NCBI GenBank assembly: GCA_009842205.1
Contig: VYFX01000063.1
Span: 62,001-126,000, forward strand
Direction of reading: 5' to 3'
DNA from: Paracoccaceae bacterium
GTDB lineage: Bacteria; Pseudomonadota; Alphaproteobacteria; Rhodobacterales; Rhodobacteraceae
Length of the DNA stretch: 64,000 bases
The notes beneath the pieces were generated by a model. That model did no database searches. It worked only from the letters and a program-made list of their open reading frames with translations, and was not told where the DNA came from. This document shows, in pieces, positions 16,890 to 25,740 of the stretch. A program made the position numbers and the translations under genes. The number at the start of each line of letters is the position of its first letter. The stretch's first letter is position 1.

Positions 16890-17909
16890 ATGTCAACAAA
16901 ATTTGTGTCATCTTCAATTGATTGGGAAAAGGAAGGCAAGCAGGTTGGGGACCTGAGAGTCCAATGGTCGGATAATTTGGTGCCATTGGGATACCATGCT
17001 GTTCCCTTGATTTATTTTCGCAAGGGCCAGGGACCTAATGTATTGCTTCTGGGAGGAGTGCATGGTGATGAATTCGAAGGACCATCCTCCCTGATGAGGC
17101 TCGTTCAGAATATTGATCCTGAGAAAGTCTCGGGCAAAATCATGATAATACCAGCTCTAAATCGACCAGCTGTATCCGTTTCTGAAAGAAACTCTCCTCT
17201 GGATGGAAAAAATATGAACAGATCCTTTCCTGGTAACGCACAGGGAACACCAACAGAGTTGATAAGCTGCCATATTGAATCAGTCATAATTCCCAACTGT
17301 GATGCTGTAATTGACCTGCATTCAGGAGGTAAAGCATCTTACTTTACTCCGTGTACCCTTGTCACCGAAGTTGCCAACAGGGAGGTCATGAAAGCAAGCC
17401 TTGAGCTGGCCGAGGCTTTCGGTTTGCCAACCTTGTGGAAATTGGGAGAGTATAATGATGATCGATCCGTAAATTCTGCAGCAGCACGCAATGCGGTACC
17501 CATGATTGCTGCTGAATTGGGTGGTGGAGGTGGAAGTTCACCCGAGTTGACCAAGGCATCTGAAAAGGGTCTATATCGATGTCTGGCCCAATTGGGAGTT
17601 TATCCAGACCCGTTTGACGAGGAATTAAGTCAAGGCACCAGGATAGCAAGGGCCGTTTACACGGAAGATTTGAACCATTGCATATTTGCCCCGGGTAGAG
17701 GACTTTTCGATCGAGATTGCAAGGCCGGAAGTTATGTGCAACAGGGTGACATTGCCGGATATTTTCATTGGCTTGAGGAACCTGAAAGAGAGTCAGTAAC
17801 ACTAAGGTTCCTAAATTCGGGATTTGTTCTCGCTCACTTGAATCGGGGAATGGTCAACAGGGGAGAAATGCTTTTCCTAGTAACACAGGAAACCGAACTC
17901 AATAGCTGA
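16890..17909 (+). CDS. Succinylglutamate desuccinylase/aspartoacylase family zinc deacylase (M14)
   Basis: This is a zinc-dependent deacylase of the AstE/AspA group. The zinc site is GGVHGDEFEGP (about 54-64, His and Glu ligands) with the third ligand in IDLHSGG (about 140). The arginine pattern NMNRSFPG (about 108-115) binds the substrate carboxylate. The length of 339 residues and the motif spacing resemble the DoeB-like branch that deacetylates N-acetyl-diaminobutyrate, but no ectoine genes are nearby. The exact acyl-amino acid is unknown. The ATG is preceded by AGGA. It stands alone. Confidence 0.82.
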   Translation: MSTKFVSSSIDWEKEGKQVGDLRVQWSDNLVPLGYHAVPLIYFRKGQGPNVLLLGGVHGDEFEGPSSLMRLVQNIDPEKVSGKIMIIPALNRPAVSVSERNSPLDGKNMNRSFPGNAQGTPTELISCHIESVIIPNCDAVIDLHSGGKASYFTPCTLVTEVANREVMKASLELAEAFGLPTLWKLGEYNDDRSVNSAAARNAVPMIAAELGGGGGSSPELTKASEKGLYRCLAQLGVYPDPFDEELSQGTRIARAVYTEDLNHCIFAPGRGLFDRDCKAGSYVQQGDIAGYFHWLEEPERESVTLRFLNSGFVLAHLNRGMVNRGEMLFLVTQETELNS

Positions 17910-17970
17910 TATTTCCCCGAGGCACTCGAAAAAGCAGGTTATTGGACTAGATAATGGGAAGGCAAATTGT

Positions 17971-18046
17971 TGGTGAGCCCGACAGGATTCGAACCTGTGA
18001 CCCACTGATTAAAAGTCAGTTGCTCTACCAGCTGAGCTACGGGCCC
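17971..18046 (-). tRNA. tRNA-Lys (anticodon TTT)
   Basis: Read on the reverse strand, the sequence folds as a standard cloverleaf with acceptor pair GGGCCCG/CGGGCTC. The D-arm includes GCTCAGCTGGTAGAGC, and the anticodon loop CTTTTAA sits between CTGA and TCAG. The T-loop is GGTTCGAATCC, and CCA is encoded at 17971-17973. Anticodon TTT reads lysine codons. Confidence 0.97.
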
Positions 18047-18141
18047 ACTAAATTGAGAGGAATATCAATAGTTAAGTATCGATCTTTTCCAAGTATTTAG
18101 GATGTTGAAGTTCAAATTTTAAGAAGAATTTTGAAATTACC

Positions 18142-18981
18142 ATGAAAAATCAGAATTTACCCATAGAATTTATGAAAATGCATGGTCTGGGTAACGACTT
18201 TGTAGTTATTGATACCAGAGGTAGGCCTTTACCTGTGGGATCAATTGTTGCTGAAACTCTTTCCGACCGTCGTTTTGGAATCGGTTATGATCAATTGGTC
18301 TTGATTGAAGAGAGTGATGTGGCTCATGCCAGATTGGTCTTCTTCAATTCTGATGGTAGTCCTTCCGCAACCTGTGGAAATGCAACCAGATGTTTGGGTA
18401 GGTATTTCATGGATCAGGAAAATGTCCCAATGGTGCAACTTGAAACCGCTGGGGGCATTTTGGATTGTCATGACGCAGGGAACGGCTTGAGCAGCGTGAA
18501 TATGGGCATTCCCTTGCTTGAATGGCATGAAATTCCCTTGGCTGAAGAAATGGACACCTTGGAACTCCCCATAGAAGGAAATCCCTGTGCGGTTGGAATG
18601 GGAAATCCACATTGTGTCTTTTTTGTGGATAATGCAGAAGCGATTGAACTTGCTGACATCGGTCCACGAATTGAACATCATCCTCTGTTTCCGGAACGTA
18701 CCAATGTTGAATTTGTTTCCATAAGGTCTCAATCGGAAATCAGGGTCAGAATTTGGGAAAGGGGAGCAGGAATTACATTGGCCTCTGGTTCCGGAACTTG
18801 TGCAGCCGTAATTGCTTCAATTAGAAGGGGGTTAACCTCCAGTAAGGTTGAAGTCCAGGCTGATGGAGGATGTTTGAACATTGAATGGTCGGATGATGGC
18901 GTCTTGATGACCGGTCCTACCTCCCATGTGTTTAATGGTACATTATCCCGTGAGTTTCAGGAGAACATCCTTGCTTCCTGA
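18142..18981 (+). CDS. dapF: Diaminopimelate epimerase
   Basis: This enzyme interconverts LL- and meso-diaminopimelate in lysine and peptidoglycan synthesis. Family motifs include MKMHGLGNDFVVID near the N-terminus. The two catalytic cysteines are in TCGNATRC (about residue 76) and GSGTCAAV (about 220). The length of 279 is normal. The final 11 bases overlap mtaB, a common pairing in Alphaproteobacteria. Confidence 0.96.
   Translation: MKNQNLPIEFMKMHGLGNDFVVIDTRGRPLPVGSIVAETLSDRRFGIGYDQLVLIEESDVAHARLVFFNSDGSPSATCGNATRCLGRYFMDQENVPMVQLETAGGILDCHDAGNGLSSVNMGIPLLEWHEIPLAEEMDTLELPIEGNPCAVGMGNPHCVFFVDNAEAIELADIGPRIEHHPLFPERTNVEFVSIRSQSEIRVRIWERGAGITLASGSGTCAAVIASIRRGLTSSKVEVQADGGCLNIEWSDDGVLMTGPTSHVFNGTLSREFQENILAS
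18959..18963 (+). promoter_or_regulatory. Ribosome-binding site that fixes the mtaB start
   Basis: AGGAG lies inside the dapF 3' end, exactly 7 bases before a TTG at 18971. It supports that TTG, rather than the upstream ATGs at 18926 or 18935, as the mtaB start. Confidence 0.65.
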
Positions 18982-20254
18982 CCAGATCAAGACAGAAACT
19001 CTCGGCTGTCGGCTGAATGCTTATGAATCTTCGGTAATGGAAGGATTGGCAGAGGATGCCAACCTTACCAATACGGTCATAATAAACACCTGTGCAGTCA
19101 CCAAGGAGGCAGTCAGAAAGTCCCGGCAGCTAGTCCGCAAATCCAGATTAAAATGGCCAGATGCAAAAATAGTTGTAACCGGATGTGCTGCCCAAATTGA
19201 TCCCCATTCCTTCAGCAGGATTGAGGGTGTTGACTGGGTAATAGGTAATGATTCCAAACTGGAAGCCAGACTTTGGAAAAAATTGGCTGATCCCGAATTT
19301 TCGAATGTTGAAAACCAAACGAATATTCTGGTTGAAGACATTATGCAGGTCAAGGAAATAACACCCCATCTGGCCAAGGGGTTTGGGGCTCGTGCGGTTG
19401 CTTATCTGCAGATTCAGAATGGTTGTGATCACCGTTGTACCTTTTGTATCATACCCTATGGGCGTGGAAATTCCCGCTCAGTACCAGCAGGGGTAATTGT
19501 CAACCAAATACGTGATTTGGTTCAGGCCGGTTATAATGAAGTTGTCCTGACAGGGGTTGATCTCACCAGTTGGGGTGGGGACCTTGTGGGAAAACCAGGC
19601 ATAGGAAACCTTGTTGCCAGAATCCTGAAACTTGTACCGGAACTTCCAAGATTGAGAATTTCCTCGGTTGATCCGGCCGAGATAGATGAGGAATTCATTG
19701 AGGTGGTTTCAAACAATGAAAGATTGATGCCTCATCTGCACTTGTCACTGCAAGCTGGTGACAACATGATTCTCAAAAGGATGAAACGTCGACATACCAG
19801 GGAAGAGGCAATTGAATTTTGCAATAAGATCAAGCAACTGAGACCTGAAATGACTTTTGGGGCAGATCTGATTGCAGGCTTTCCTACCGAGACCGATGAA
19901 ATGTTCAAAAATACCCTGAATATCCTTGATGACTGTCAGTTAACTTGGTTGCATATCTTTCCGTATAGTCCAAGGGAGGGTACCCCTGCAGCCAGAATGC
20001 CGCAGGTCAATGACAAAACCATTCGGGAAAGGGCTTTCCAATTGAGGGAATCTGGAAAACGGAGAGTTGATATTCACCTTGAGGAACAGGTTGGCCGAAC
20101 CTTTGATACACTGGTGGAATCTCCCTTGACAGGGCGTACCGGTCAATATTCGGTAGTGAAACTACCCAACAAGGAGATTCCGGGATCAATAATACCACTG
20201 ACCATAACAAGTTTTGAGGGTGGGAACCTCATTGGTCATCACCCATCGGTATAA
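18971..20254 (+). CDS. mtaB: tRNA t6A37 methylthiotransferase MtaB
   Basis: This radical-SAM enzyme converts t6A37 to ms2t6A37 in tRNAs. The N-terminal MTTase domain begins with TETLGCRLNAYES; the cysteines of the auxiliary cluster are that one, INTCAVT and VVTGCAA. The radical-SAM cluster is CDHRCTFC (about residues 150-157). A C-terminal TRAM-like region completes about 427 residues. The long frame opens at 18926, but the TTG at 18971 carries the good ribosome site and gives the family-like N-terminus. Its start overlaps the dapF stop by 11 bases, so the genes are probably translationally coupled. Confidence 0.92.
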   Translation: MLPDQIKTETLGCRLNAYESSVMEGLAEDANLTNTVIINTCAVTKEAVRKSRQLVRKSRLKWPDAKIVVTGCAAQIDPHSFSRIEGVDWVIGNDSKLEARLWKKLADPEFSNVENQTNILVEDIMQVKEITPHLAKGFGARAVAYLQIQNGCDHRCTFCIIPYGRGNSRSVPAGVIVNQIRDLVQAGYNEVVLTGVDLTSWGGDLVGKPGIGNLVARILKLVPELPRLRISSVDPAEIDEEFIEVVSNNERLMPHLHLSLQAGDNMILKRMKRRHTREEAIEFCNKIKQLRPEMTFGADLIAGFPTETDEMFKNTLNILDDCQLTWLHIFPYSPREGTPAARMPQVNDKTIRERAFQLRESGKRRVDIHLEEQVGRTFDTLVESPLTGRTGQYSVVKLPNKEIPGSIIPLTITSFEGGNLIGHHPSV

Positions 20255-20269
20255 TATTAGGAGATCATT

Positions 20270-20872
20270 ATGAAACTTTACAGTAATCCGGCTTCGCCAT
20301 TTGCAAGGAAAGTCATTGTTGGTTTTTGGGAAGTCAATGCCATCGATGATGTTGAAGTAATCAATGTGATTGGTAATCCCGTCGACAGCGGTGACATCCC
20401 AATCATGGAAAATCCTTTAGGTAAACTTCCAACGCTTGTGGGCACTCCTTTTGGTACTTTATATGATAGCCGTGTGATTACCCAGTTTATTGATGACCAT
20501 TATGATGGCGGTTTATATCCCTCTTCCAATTTATTTAAAACATTGAAAATGGAAGCCCTCGCTGATGGCATTATGGATGCCGCGGTTCTGATGACCTACG
20601 AAAAACGAGTCAGAAGTGAAGATAAACAGTCGAAGGCTTGGATGGATGGTCAATGGACAAAAATCAATAGATCTCTTGATGCTCTGGAAAGTAAGGGCAA
20701 GGAATTTTTTAACTCATCATTTAATATTGCTCATATTGCACTCGGAAGTGCTTTGGACTATTTGGATTTTCGCCATTCGGATCGAGCTTGGAGAAGCGGA
20801 CATCCCAAACTGAATGAATGGAGTGAAGAAATTAGCCGCCGTCCAAGCATGATTGCCACAAAGCCGGCATAA
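20270..20872 (+). CDS. Glutathione S-transferase family protein
   Basis: The 200-residue protein has a thioredoxin-like N-terminal domain, KLYSNPASPFARKV with the catalytic-type serine near residues 6-9, and the cis-proline/glutathione segment GKLPTLV...LYDSRVITQFID (about 50-75). A helical C-terminal domain follows. It resembles the short YibF-like GSTs. Substrate unknown. The ATG has AGGAG 6 bases ahead. It follows mtaB by 15 bases and may be co-transcribed. Confidence 0.85.
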   Translation: MKLYSNPASPFARKVIVGFWEVNAIDDVEVINVIGNPVDSGDIPIMENPLGKLPTLVGTPFGTLYDSRVITQFIDDHYDGGLYPSSNLFKTLKMEALADGIMDAAVLMTYEKRVRSEDKQSKAWMDGQWTKINRSLDALESKGKEFFNSSFNIAHIALGSALDYLDFRHSDRAWRSGHPKLNEWSEEISRRPSMIATKPA

Positions 20873-21294
20873 GTCATTGTATGGGGTAAAGTTCTGAACC
20901 AAAGCATTTGTTCGAAAATACCCTGATTCCACAAAATTCATTCCTGCTTTAGGTATTTGACCAACAGATGAAAGAAATTGCCATGGTGGCAATTGAACAG
21001 GAAATGAGAAACCTGTTGCCAAATACGCAAACCATCCTGACCAATGGTTCAAGTTTCAGTTTCAAACTTTCAGCTTAATCCAATTGATTTTTGCGAGAAG
21101 GATTTTGAAAATGTTAAGTGAGGGAAAAGTTACCGATTGGGATGATTGGATATTTGGTAAATGTGAAGTTGAGTAAATTCCCACTTTAATGTTTTACCTT
21201 AATGGCAGGAAACCCTGCACTTCATCCCGGAAAATAATTATTGCCAAATCACCCTCCAGCAATTATATTCAGGGACAGTAGGAAGGACGGGACA
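20873..21294. other. Mostly non-coding gap before the MNT/HEPN locus
   Basis: About 420 bases hold only two tiny forward frames, 20968-21078 (36 codons) and 21111-21176 (21 codons, with an AAGGA ahead). Neither resembles a known family and I do not call them genes. No RNA or repeat was recognised. Confidence 0.3.
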
Positions 21295-21606
21295 ATGCAT
21301 CGGTTAATTGCAAGCAAGCAGGAGGAAATCGCGGTTATTTGCCGCAGGCACAGGGTTGAACGCCTAGAGGTTTTCGGTTCTGCAGCCCGTGGCACTGATT
21401 TTGATCCAAGCAGTAGTGATGCCGATTTTCTGGTGGAATTCAAACCCCCGTTGCTACCTGACCTTTTTGATCGCAAGGTGCAAATGCTTGAAGACTTGCA
21501 GATGCTACTGGGTCGCAAGGTTGACCTTGTTCGTTCTGGAACCATCCGCAATCCCTATCGAAAAAAATCGATCGACAAGGATCGCGAGGTAGTCTTTGAT
21601 GGATAA
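21295..21606 (+). CDS. mntA: MntA-type minimal nucleotidyltransferase (antitoxin of an MNT-HEPN pair)
   Basis: This 103-residue minimal nucleotidyltransferase has the motif GSAARG (28-33) followed by DADF (42-45), the metal-binding Asp pair. In MNT/HEPN systems this protein adds AMP to a tyrosine of the HEPN toxin and silences it. ATG 21295 is preceded by GGAAGGACGGG; an upstream TTG at 21241 extends the frame without homology. The gene overlaps the HEPN gene by 8 bases. The catalytic residues are intact although the partner is frameshifted. Confidence 0.85.
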   Translation: MHRLIASKQEEIAVICRRHRVERLEVFGSAARGTDFDPSSSDADFLVEFKPPLLPDLFDRKVQMLEDLQMLLGRKVDLVRSGTIRNPYRKKSIDKDREVVFDG

Positions 21607-22002
21607 ATCGCTAGCCTTGCTTCAGGATATTCTTGAAGCTTGTGAAAGGATAGCAAGATACACCTCCAAACATGACTATGATTCTTGGGCAACCATATGA
21701 CCCAAGATGCGGTAGAACGCAATTTTGACAGAATAGGTGAGGCCGTGAACCGTCTGAATGGACATAATCCCTCCTTGGCTGGAAAAATACCCGAGATGGT
21801 CAAAATCATCAACTTCCGTAATTTTTTGACCCATGAATATGATGACGTTGACCCATTGATTGTCTGGAGTCATGTACAAAACAAGTTTCCGGTACTCCAT
21901 GCAACCATTCGAAGCCTTATTGCCGAACTTGATCCAGAACAAGATCAAATTAAAGACAACGAACCCGACCCCAATCCCCCATCCTTTGACCTAGGCACGT
22001 AA
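21599..22002 (+). pseudogene. hepT: HEPN toxin gene with a frameshift
   Basis: The reading starts at ATG 21599, overlapping mntA, and encodes MDKSLALLQDILEACERIA and about 15 more residues before a TGA. The rest of the HEPN domain is in another frame from about 21685: MTQDAVERNFDRIGEAV and then the RNase motif RNFLTHEYDD (R-x4-H-x-Y). A one-base loss in the TCTT run at 21683-21686 would explain the break, since restoring one T gives continuous HEPN sequence. The toxin is therefore probably inactive, unless this is a sequencing error. The motif tyrosine is the residue AMP-modified by MntA in studied systems. Confidence 0.78.
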
Positions 22003-22104
22003 AATTGTCTAAAAGGTCTATGGAAATCCCGAATGCTGACCGGAGTTTAACAACATTTGATATGTCAATCCGTACCGGAAGAGCGGTAGCCTCGGGGAAT
22101 TCAC

Positions 22105-22374
22105 CTAGAAAGTTGAATCTCCTCCTTCTCCGTATTGAGTAAGGTGTAAGTCACTTTCCCAAAGTTTGAGATCTTCCTCGGACATTGGTTCGAAAAGGTC
22201 ATCTGGGGCAGAAATTTTGCCTTCAAGCAAGCCAAACAGTTGGTGCTTTTGTGGCAACGGAACCAATCGTACAACTGGATGGCCCCACTTGGTAATGATT
22301 ACCTCTTCACCCCTCAGAGCTGCGTTAATGAGTTTCGACAACTGGCTTCTGGCTTCATGAACTTGATAATGCAT
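22105..22374 (-). CDS. Phd/YefM-family antitoxin (orphan)
   Basis: This 89-residue type II antitoxin has the Phd/YefM DNA-binding N-terminus MHYQVHEARSQLSKLINAA followed by GEEVIITKWGHPVVRLVP. The C-terminal tail, rich in acidic residues, would wrap a toxin. ATG 22374 has AGGA a few bases ahead; the longer frame to 22437 has no support. The position downstream on this strand, where a PIN/VapC or RelE toxin normally lies, is occupied by the convergent HEPN remnant. The antitoxin therefore appears to lack a partner. Confidence 0.85.
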   Translation of the reverse strand: MHYQVHEARSQLSKLINAALRGEEVIITKWGHPVVRLVPLPQKHQLFGLLEGKISAPDDLFEPMSEEDLKLWESDLHLTQYGEGGDSTF

Positions 22375-22512
22375 GGTTTTCCTAAAATAAAAGAATTTTA
22401 TCAATGAATGGTAAACTTCCCAGCGAATAAATTCCACAGTATTCGGCAGCTTAATATATCACATCAAGTTACAATTATCTCAACTGGTAGTAATAATAGG
22501 TGCAAGAGCCAA

Positions 22513-22701
22513 ATGGAAATACCGCAATAGTTGCCTTGTCAGTGTGGTTGCATTAGAAACAACCCCTATCGGGTGCCCCTGCCTATATTTCCATAAGTTT
22601 TGAAAGGTGGTTGTCAACACCCGATCCTCGCCACCTCGAACCATGCACAGGCGAGGATTCTAATGTTAAACCCCAAACATAAACAGTGGTGCTGACAACC
22701 C
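22513..22701. ncRNA. Candidate structured RNA or MITE-like palindromic element
   Basis: Several long complementary pairs lie in this gene-free stretch. GGTTGTCAACACC (22609-22621) pairs with 22688-22700 in 12 of 13 positions. Inside it, ATCCTCGCC (22624-22632) pairs perfectly with 22650-22658. To the left, ATGGAAATA (22513-22521) pairs perfectly with 22586-22594. ATCGGGTG (22568-22575) is also complementary to 22618-22625, and ACAACC (22559-22564) to 22609-22614, which would compete with the first stem. It matches no tmRNA, SRP, RNase P or riboswitch consensus I know. It could equally be a small mobile element with 13-base terminal repeats. A plausible promoter faces it on the reverse strand. 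Confidence 0.4.
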
Positions 22702-22707
22702 GTTCTT

Positions 22708-22735
22708 ATACTATAACAAACAATATTTTTTTCAA
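22708..22735 (-). promoter_or_regulatory. Possible promoter firing into the structured element
   Basis: On the reverse strand TTGAAA (22735-22730) is followed after 16 bases by TAGTAT (22713-22708). The predicted start is about 7 bases further, at the GGG that opens the palindromic element at 22701. The region is A+T-rich, so chance matches are easy. Confidence 0.3.
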
Positions 22736-22977
22736 CATATTTTATTTATTTTTTTTGTTTGGCACTTCCTGATGATGACTATTGAAAGTATTTTGAGTCC
22801 GTTTAAATATGGAAGTTCAAATTTCGAACAAAGTTTTATAGTGAAAAACCACTCTAATTTTTCTATATAAAAACGAATTTGCGATTTAGGTATTTCAAAT
22901 TTGATTGAATTGAAGTAATTGGTTCTGATCCAAATCATGTCAGAAAACCAAGATGATGAGTTATAGGAGAAGTCTGT

Positions 22978-23541
22978 TTGACTGATACAACCAATCCAAA
23001 GGCAACCAGAAGGGATTTTCTGTATTATGCTACGGCCGGGACTGGAGCTGTGGCAGGAGGAGCAGCCGTATGGCCGCTGATCAATCAGATGAATCCCAGT
23101 GCCGATGTCCAGGCCCTTTCTTCAATTGAAGTAGATGTTTCTGGAGTTGAACCTGGAACTCAAATTACCGTAAAATGGCTGGGCAAACCGGTATTTATCC
23201 GAAGACGTACAAGCGAGGAAATAGATGCTGCTCGTAGTGTCGATATTGAGGAATTGTTGGACCGTGAAGCCAGAAACGACAATCTGGATAGAGAAACAAT
23301 TGCCCTTGATCAGAATCGTTCCCTGGATGAAGAAGGAACCTGGCTGGTAATGATGGGGGTTTGTACTCATCTGGGGTGTGTCCCGCTGGGAGATGGAGCC
23401 GGTGAGTTCGGAGGATGGTTCTGTCCTTGTCATGGTTCCCATTATGATACCTCCGGAAGAATAAGAAAAGGACCCGCACCGGAAAATCTTCTGGTTCCCG
23501 TAGCAACCTTTGTAAACGAAACAACAATCAAACTTGGCTAG
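22978..23541 (+). CDS. petA: Ubiquinol-cytochrome c reductase Rieske iron-sulfur subunit
   Basis: This is the Rieske subunit of the bc1 complex; it takes electrons from ubiquinol. The N-terminus has a twin-arginine-type anchor ([19 protein letters not shown]). The 2Fe-2S ligands are in CTHLGC and CPCHGSHYD (about 128-133 and 147-155), including the disulfide cysteines. The length of 187 is normal. The start is TTG 22978, supported by AGGAGA 7 bases upstream; no in-frame ATG gives a better N-terminus. It is the first gene of petABC. Confidence 0.96.
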   Translation: MTDTTNPKATRRDFLYYATAGTGAVAGGAAVWPLINQMNPSADVQALSSIEVDVSGVEPGTQITVKWLGKPVFIRRRTSEEIDAARSVDIEELLDREARNDNLDRETIALDQNRSLDEEGTWLVMMGVCTHLGCVPLGDGAGEFGGWFCPCHGSHYDTSGRIRKGPAPENLLVPVATFVNETTIKLG

Positions 23542-23551
23542 GTAATTTATT

Positions 23552-24895
23552 ATGTCGGGTATACCTCACGATCATTACGAACCAAAAACATCCATCGAAA
23601 AATGGTTGCACAGACGCTTGCCTGTCGTTTCGATAGTTTACGATACATTGATGATACCAACTCCCAAGAACTTGAATTGGATGTGGATCTGGGGAATTGT
23701 CCTAACGTTTTGCCTGGTTCATCAAATAGTTACAGGCATCGTCCTCGCGATGCATTATACACCTCATGTCGATCTGGCCTTCGCCAGCGTTGAACATATT
23801 ATGAGGAATGTGAATTCCGGATGGGCACTTCGATATTTGCACCAAAACGGGGCATCCCTGTTTTTCCTGGCAGCCTATTTCCACATCTTCCGAAGCATAT
23901 ACTATGGTTCCTATAAGGCTCCCAGGGAGATTACCTGGATAATCGGAATATTTATATTCCTCGCGATGATGGGAACAGCCTTCATGGGATATGTATTGCC
24001 ATGGGGCCAAATGTCGTTCTGGGCTGCAACGGTTATCTCGGGATTGTTTGGGGCAATTCCCGGTATTGGTGAATCAATCCAGACCTGGTTGTTGGGTGGC
24101 CCGGCAGTTGATAACGCAACACTCAACAGGTTTTTTTCGCTTCATTACCTTTTGCCCTTTGTCATCGCCGGATTGGTTGTGGTCCACATCTGGGCCTTCC
24201 ATACAACTGGGAACAACAATCCTTCGGGGGTAGAGGTCCGTCGAACGTCCAAGGAGGAGGCAAAAAAGGATACCGTTCCATTTTGGCCGTATTTTGTCAT
24301 CAAGGACTTTTTTGCCCTGGCTGTCATATTGGTGGTTTTCTTCGCCATTGTTGGATTTATGCCAAATTATCTGGGACATCCCGACAATTATATTGAAGCC
24401 AATCCACTTGTTACTCCGGAACATATCGTTCCGGAATGGTACTTTCTTCCTTTCTATGCAATCCTCAGGGCCTTTACCTCTGATGTATGGGTTGTTCAAT
24501 TGGTCAGTTTTGTAACGGGTGGCATCATCGATGCCAAGTTTTTTGGTGTTATGGCCATGTTTGGATCAATAATGGTTTTGGTGCTTTTGCCATGGCTTGA
24601 TACCTCCATTATTCGATCAGGGAAGTATCGGCCTATGTTCAAATGGTGGTTTATGCTTCTGGTCATTGATTTTATAGTCCTTACCTGGGCAGGAAGCCGA
24701 CCCGCTGAAGGAATTTACAGTATTATTGCCCTTGCTGGTTCCACTTACTGGTTTATGTTTTTCATTGTAGTACTGCCCCTTTTGGGGATTTTGGAATCAC
24801 CCTCTCGAAGACCGGTTTCCATTGAGGAGGATTTCAACCAGCATTATCCGGAAATGGACGCCGAGACACCGGAAACAGAATCCGCGAAAGAATGA
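23552..24895 (+). CDS. petB: Cytochrome b of the bc1 complex
   Basis: This integral membrane subunit carries hemes bL and bH and both quinone sites. Eight helices are visible. The heme histidines lie in [18 protein letters not shown] and in [20 protein letters not shown]. The Qo-site motif [15 protein letters not shown] (about 290-304) is intact. The length of 447 residues is usual for Alphaproteobacteria. It begins 10 bases after petA and is followed 7 bases later by petC. Confidence 0.97.
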   Translation: MSGIPHDHYEPKTSIEKWLHRRLPVVSIVYDTLMIPTPKNLNWMWIWGIVLTFCLVHQIVTGIVLAMHYTPHVDLAFASVEHIMRNVNSGWALRYLHQNGASLFFLAAYFHIFRSIYYGSYKAPREITWIIGIFIFLAMMGTAFMGYVLPWGQMSFWAATVISGLFGAIPGIGESIQTWLLGGPAVDNATLNRFFSLHYLLPFVIAGLVVVHIWAFHTTGNNNPSGVEVRRTSKEEAKKDTVPFWPYFVIKDFFALAVILVVFFAIVGFMPNYLGHPDNYIEANPLVTPEHIVPEWYFLPFYAILRAFTSDVWVVQLVSFVTGGIIDAKFFGVMAMFGSIMVLVLLPWLDTSIIRSGKYRPMFKWWFMLLVIDFIVLTWAGSRPAEGIYSIIALAGSTYWFMFFIVVLPLLGILESPSRRPVSIEEDFNQHYPEMDAETPETESAKE

Positions 24896-24902
24896 TTGAA
24901 TT

Positions 24903-25697
24903 ATGAGAAGAATACTACTTGCTTCAGGTTTGATTGGCCTTCTGTTTGGCATCAGCAATGTTCATGCCGCTGGACCAGCGGGCCATATTGAAGATATTTC
25001 TTTTTCTTATGAAGGACCATTTGGAACTTTCGAACCAGAACAGCTGCAAAGGGGTTTGGTTGTATATCAGGAAGTTTGTGCGGCCTGCCATGGTCTGAAA
25101 TATGTACCCTTCAGAACGTTGGGTGACACGGGTGGACTTGACCTCAGTGAGGCTGCCGTCAAGACCTTTGCCCGTAACTTCGAGATTTATGACGAGGAAC
25201 TGGAAGATTTCAGATCAGCCTTGCCCACTGACAATTTTCCTGCCAATGATAGTGTTGGGGCACCTGATCTTTCCTTGATTACCAAGGCAAGATCCGGTTT
25301 CCATGGGCCGGAAGGAACTGGTTTGGCCCAATTGTTCAAGGGAATCGGAGGACCGGAATACGTCTATTCCCTGCTCACAGGATACACGGGTAAGGAAAAG
25401 GAAGAATCGGGCAATCTGCTTTACGAGAACACGGCCTTCTCGGGTGGCTATATCAACATGGCTCCACCACTGGTTGACGACTTGATTGAGTTTGCCGACG
25501 GTACGCCCAGTACGGTTGAAGGAATGGCTGAAGATGTAACGGCATTCCTGGTTTGGGCAGCCGAACCGAAAATGATGGCCCGCAAGCAAATGGGCTTCGT
25601 ATCAGTATCACTTCTCATCTTGTTGTCCGTATTGCTTTATCTCACCAACAAGAAAATCTGGGCACCGATCAAGCACCGAACCAGGACAGAAGACTAA
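24903..25697 (+). CDS. petC: Cytochrome c1
   Basis: This membrane-anchored c-type cytochrome passes electrons from the Rieske protein to soluble cytochrome c. It has a signal peptide (1-22, ending VHA), the heme site CAACHGL (about 59-65), a probable methionine ligand in the INMAPPL segment (about 185), and a C-terminal membrane anchor (about 233-252). The length of 264 residues is normal. It is the last gene of petABC, followed by a small hairpin. Confidence 0.95.
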   Translation: MRRILLASGLIGLLFGISNVHAAGPAGHIEDISFSYEGPFGTFEPEQLQRGLVVYQEVCAACHGLKYVPFRTLGDTGGLDLSEAAVKTFARNFEIYDEELEDFRSALPTDNFPANDSVGAPDLSLITKARSGFHGPEGTGLAQLFKGIGGPEYVYSLLTGYTGKEKEESGNLLYENTAFSGGYINMAPPLVDDLIEFADGTPSTVEGMAEDVTAFLVWAAEPKMMARKQMGFVSVSLLILLSVLLYLTNKKIWAPIKHRTRTED

Positions 25698-25703
25698 TTC
25701 CGG

Positions 25704-25719
25704 TTTGCCAAACGGCAAA
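25704..25719. terminator. Small hairpin between convergent petC and the DUF294 gene
   Basis: TTTGCC-AAAC-GGCAAA forms a 6-base-pair stem with a 4-base loop between two convergent genes. There is no clear T-run on either side, so it is at best a weak bidirectional terminator. Confidence 0.3.
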
Positions 25720-25740
25720 TTACCTTCGACAATATCTTGT

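Noticed and set aside
22501..22760. tmRNA, SRP RNA or RNase P RNA as the identity of the structured element
   Set aside because: The tag-peptide frame, the GGAAGG SRP loop and the RNase P core sequences are all missing. A T-loop-like GGTTCGA on the reverse strand lacks a pairing T-stem.
22732..22938. A 68-codon reverse frame upstream of petA
   Set aside because: Very A+T-rich, no recognisable motifs, and it would occupy the petABC leader.
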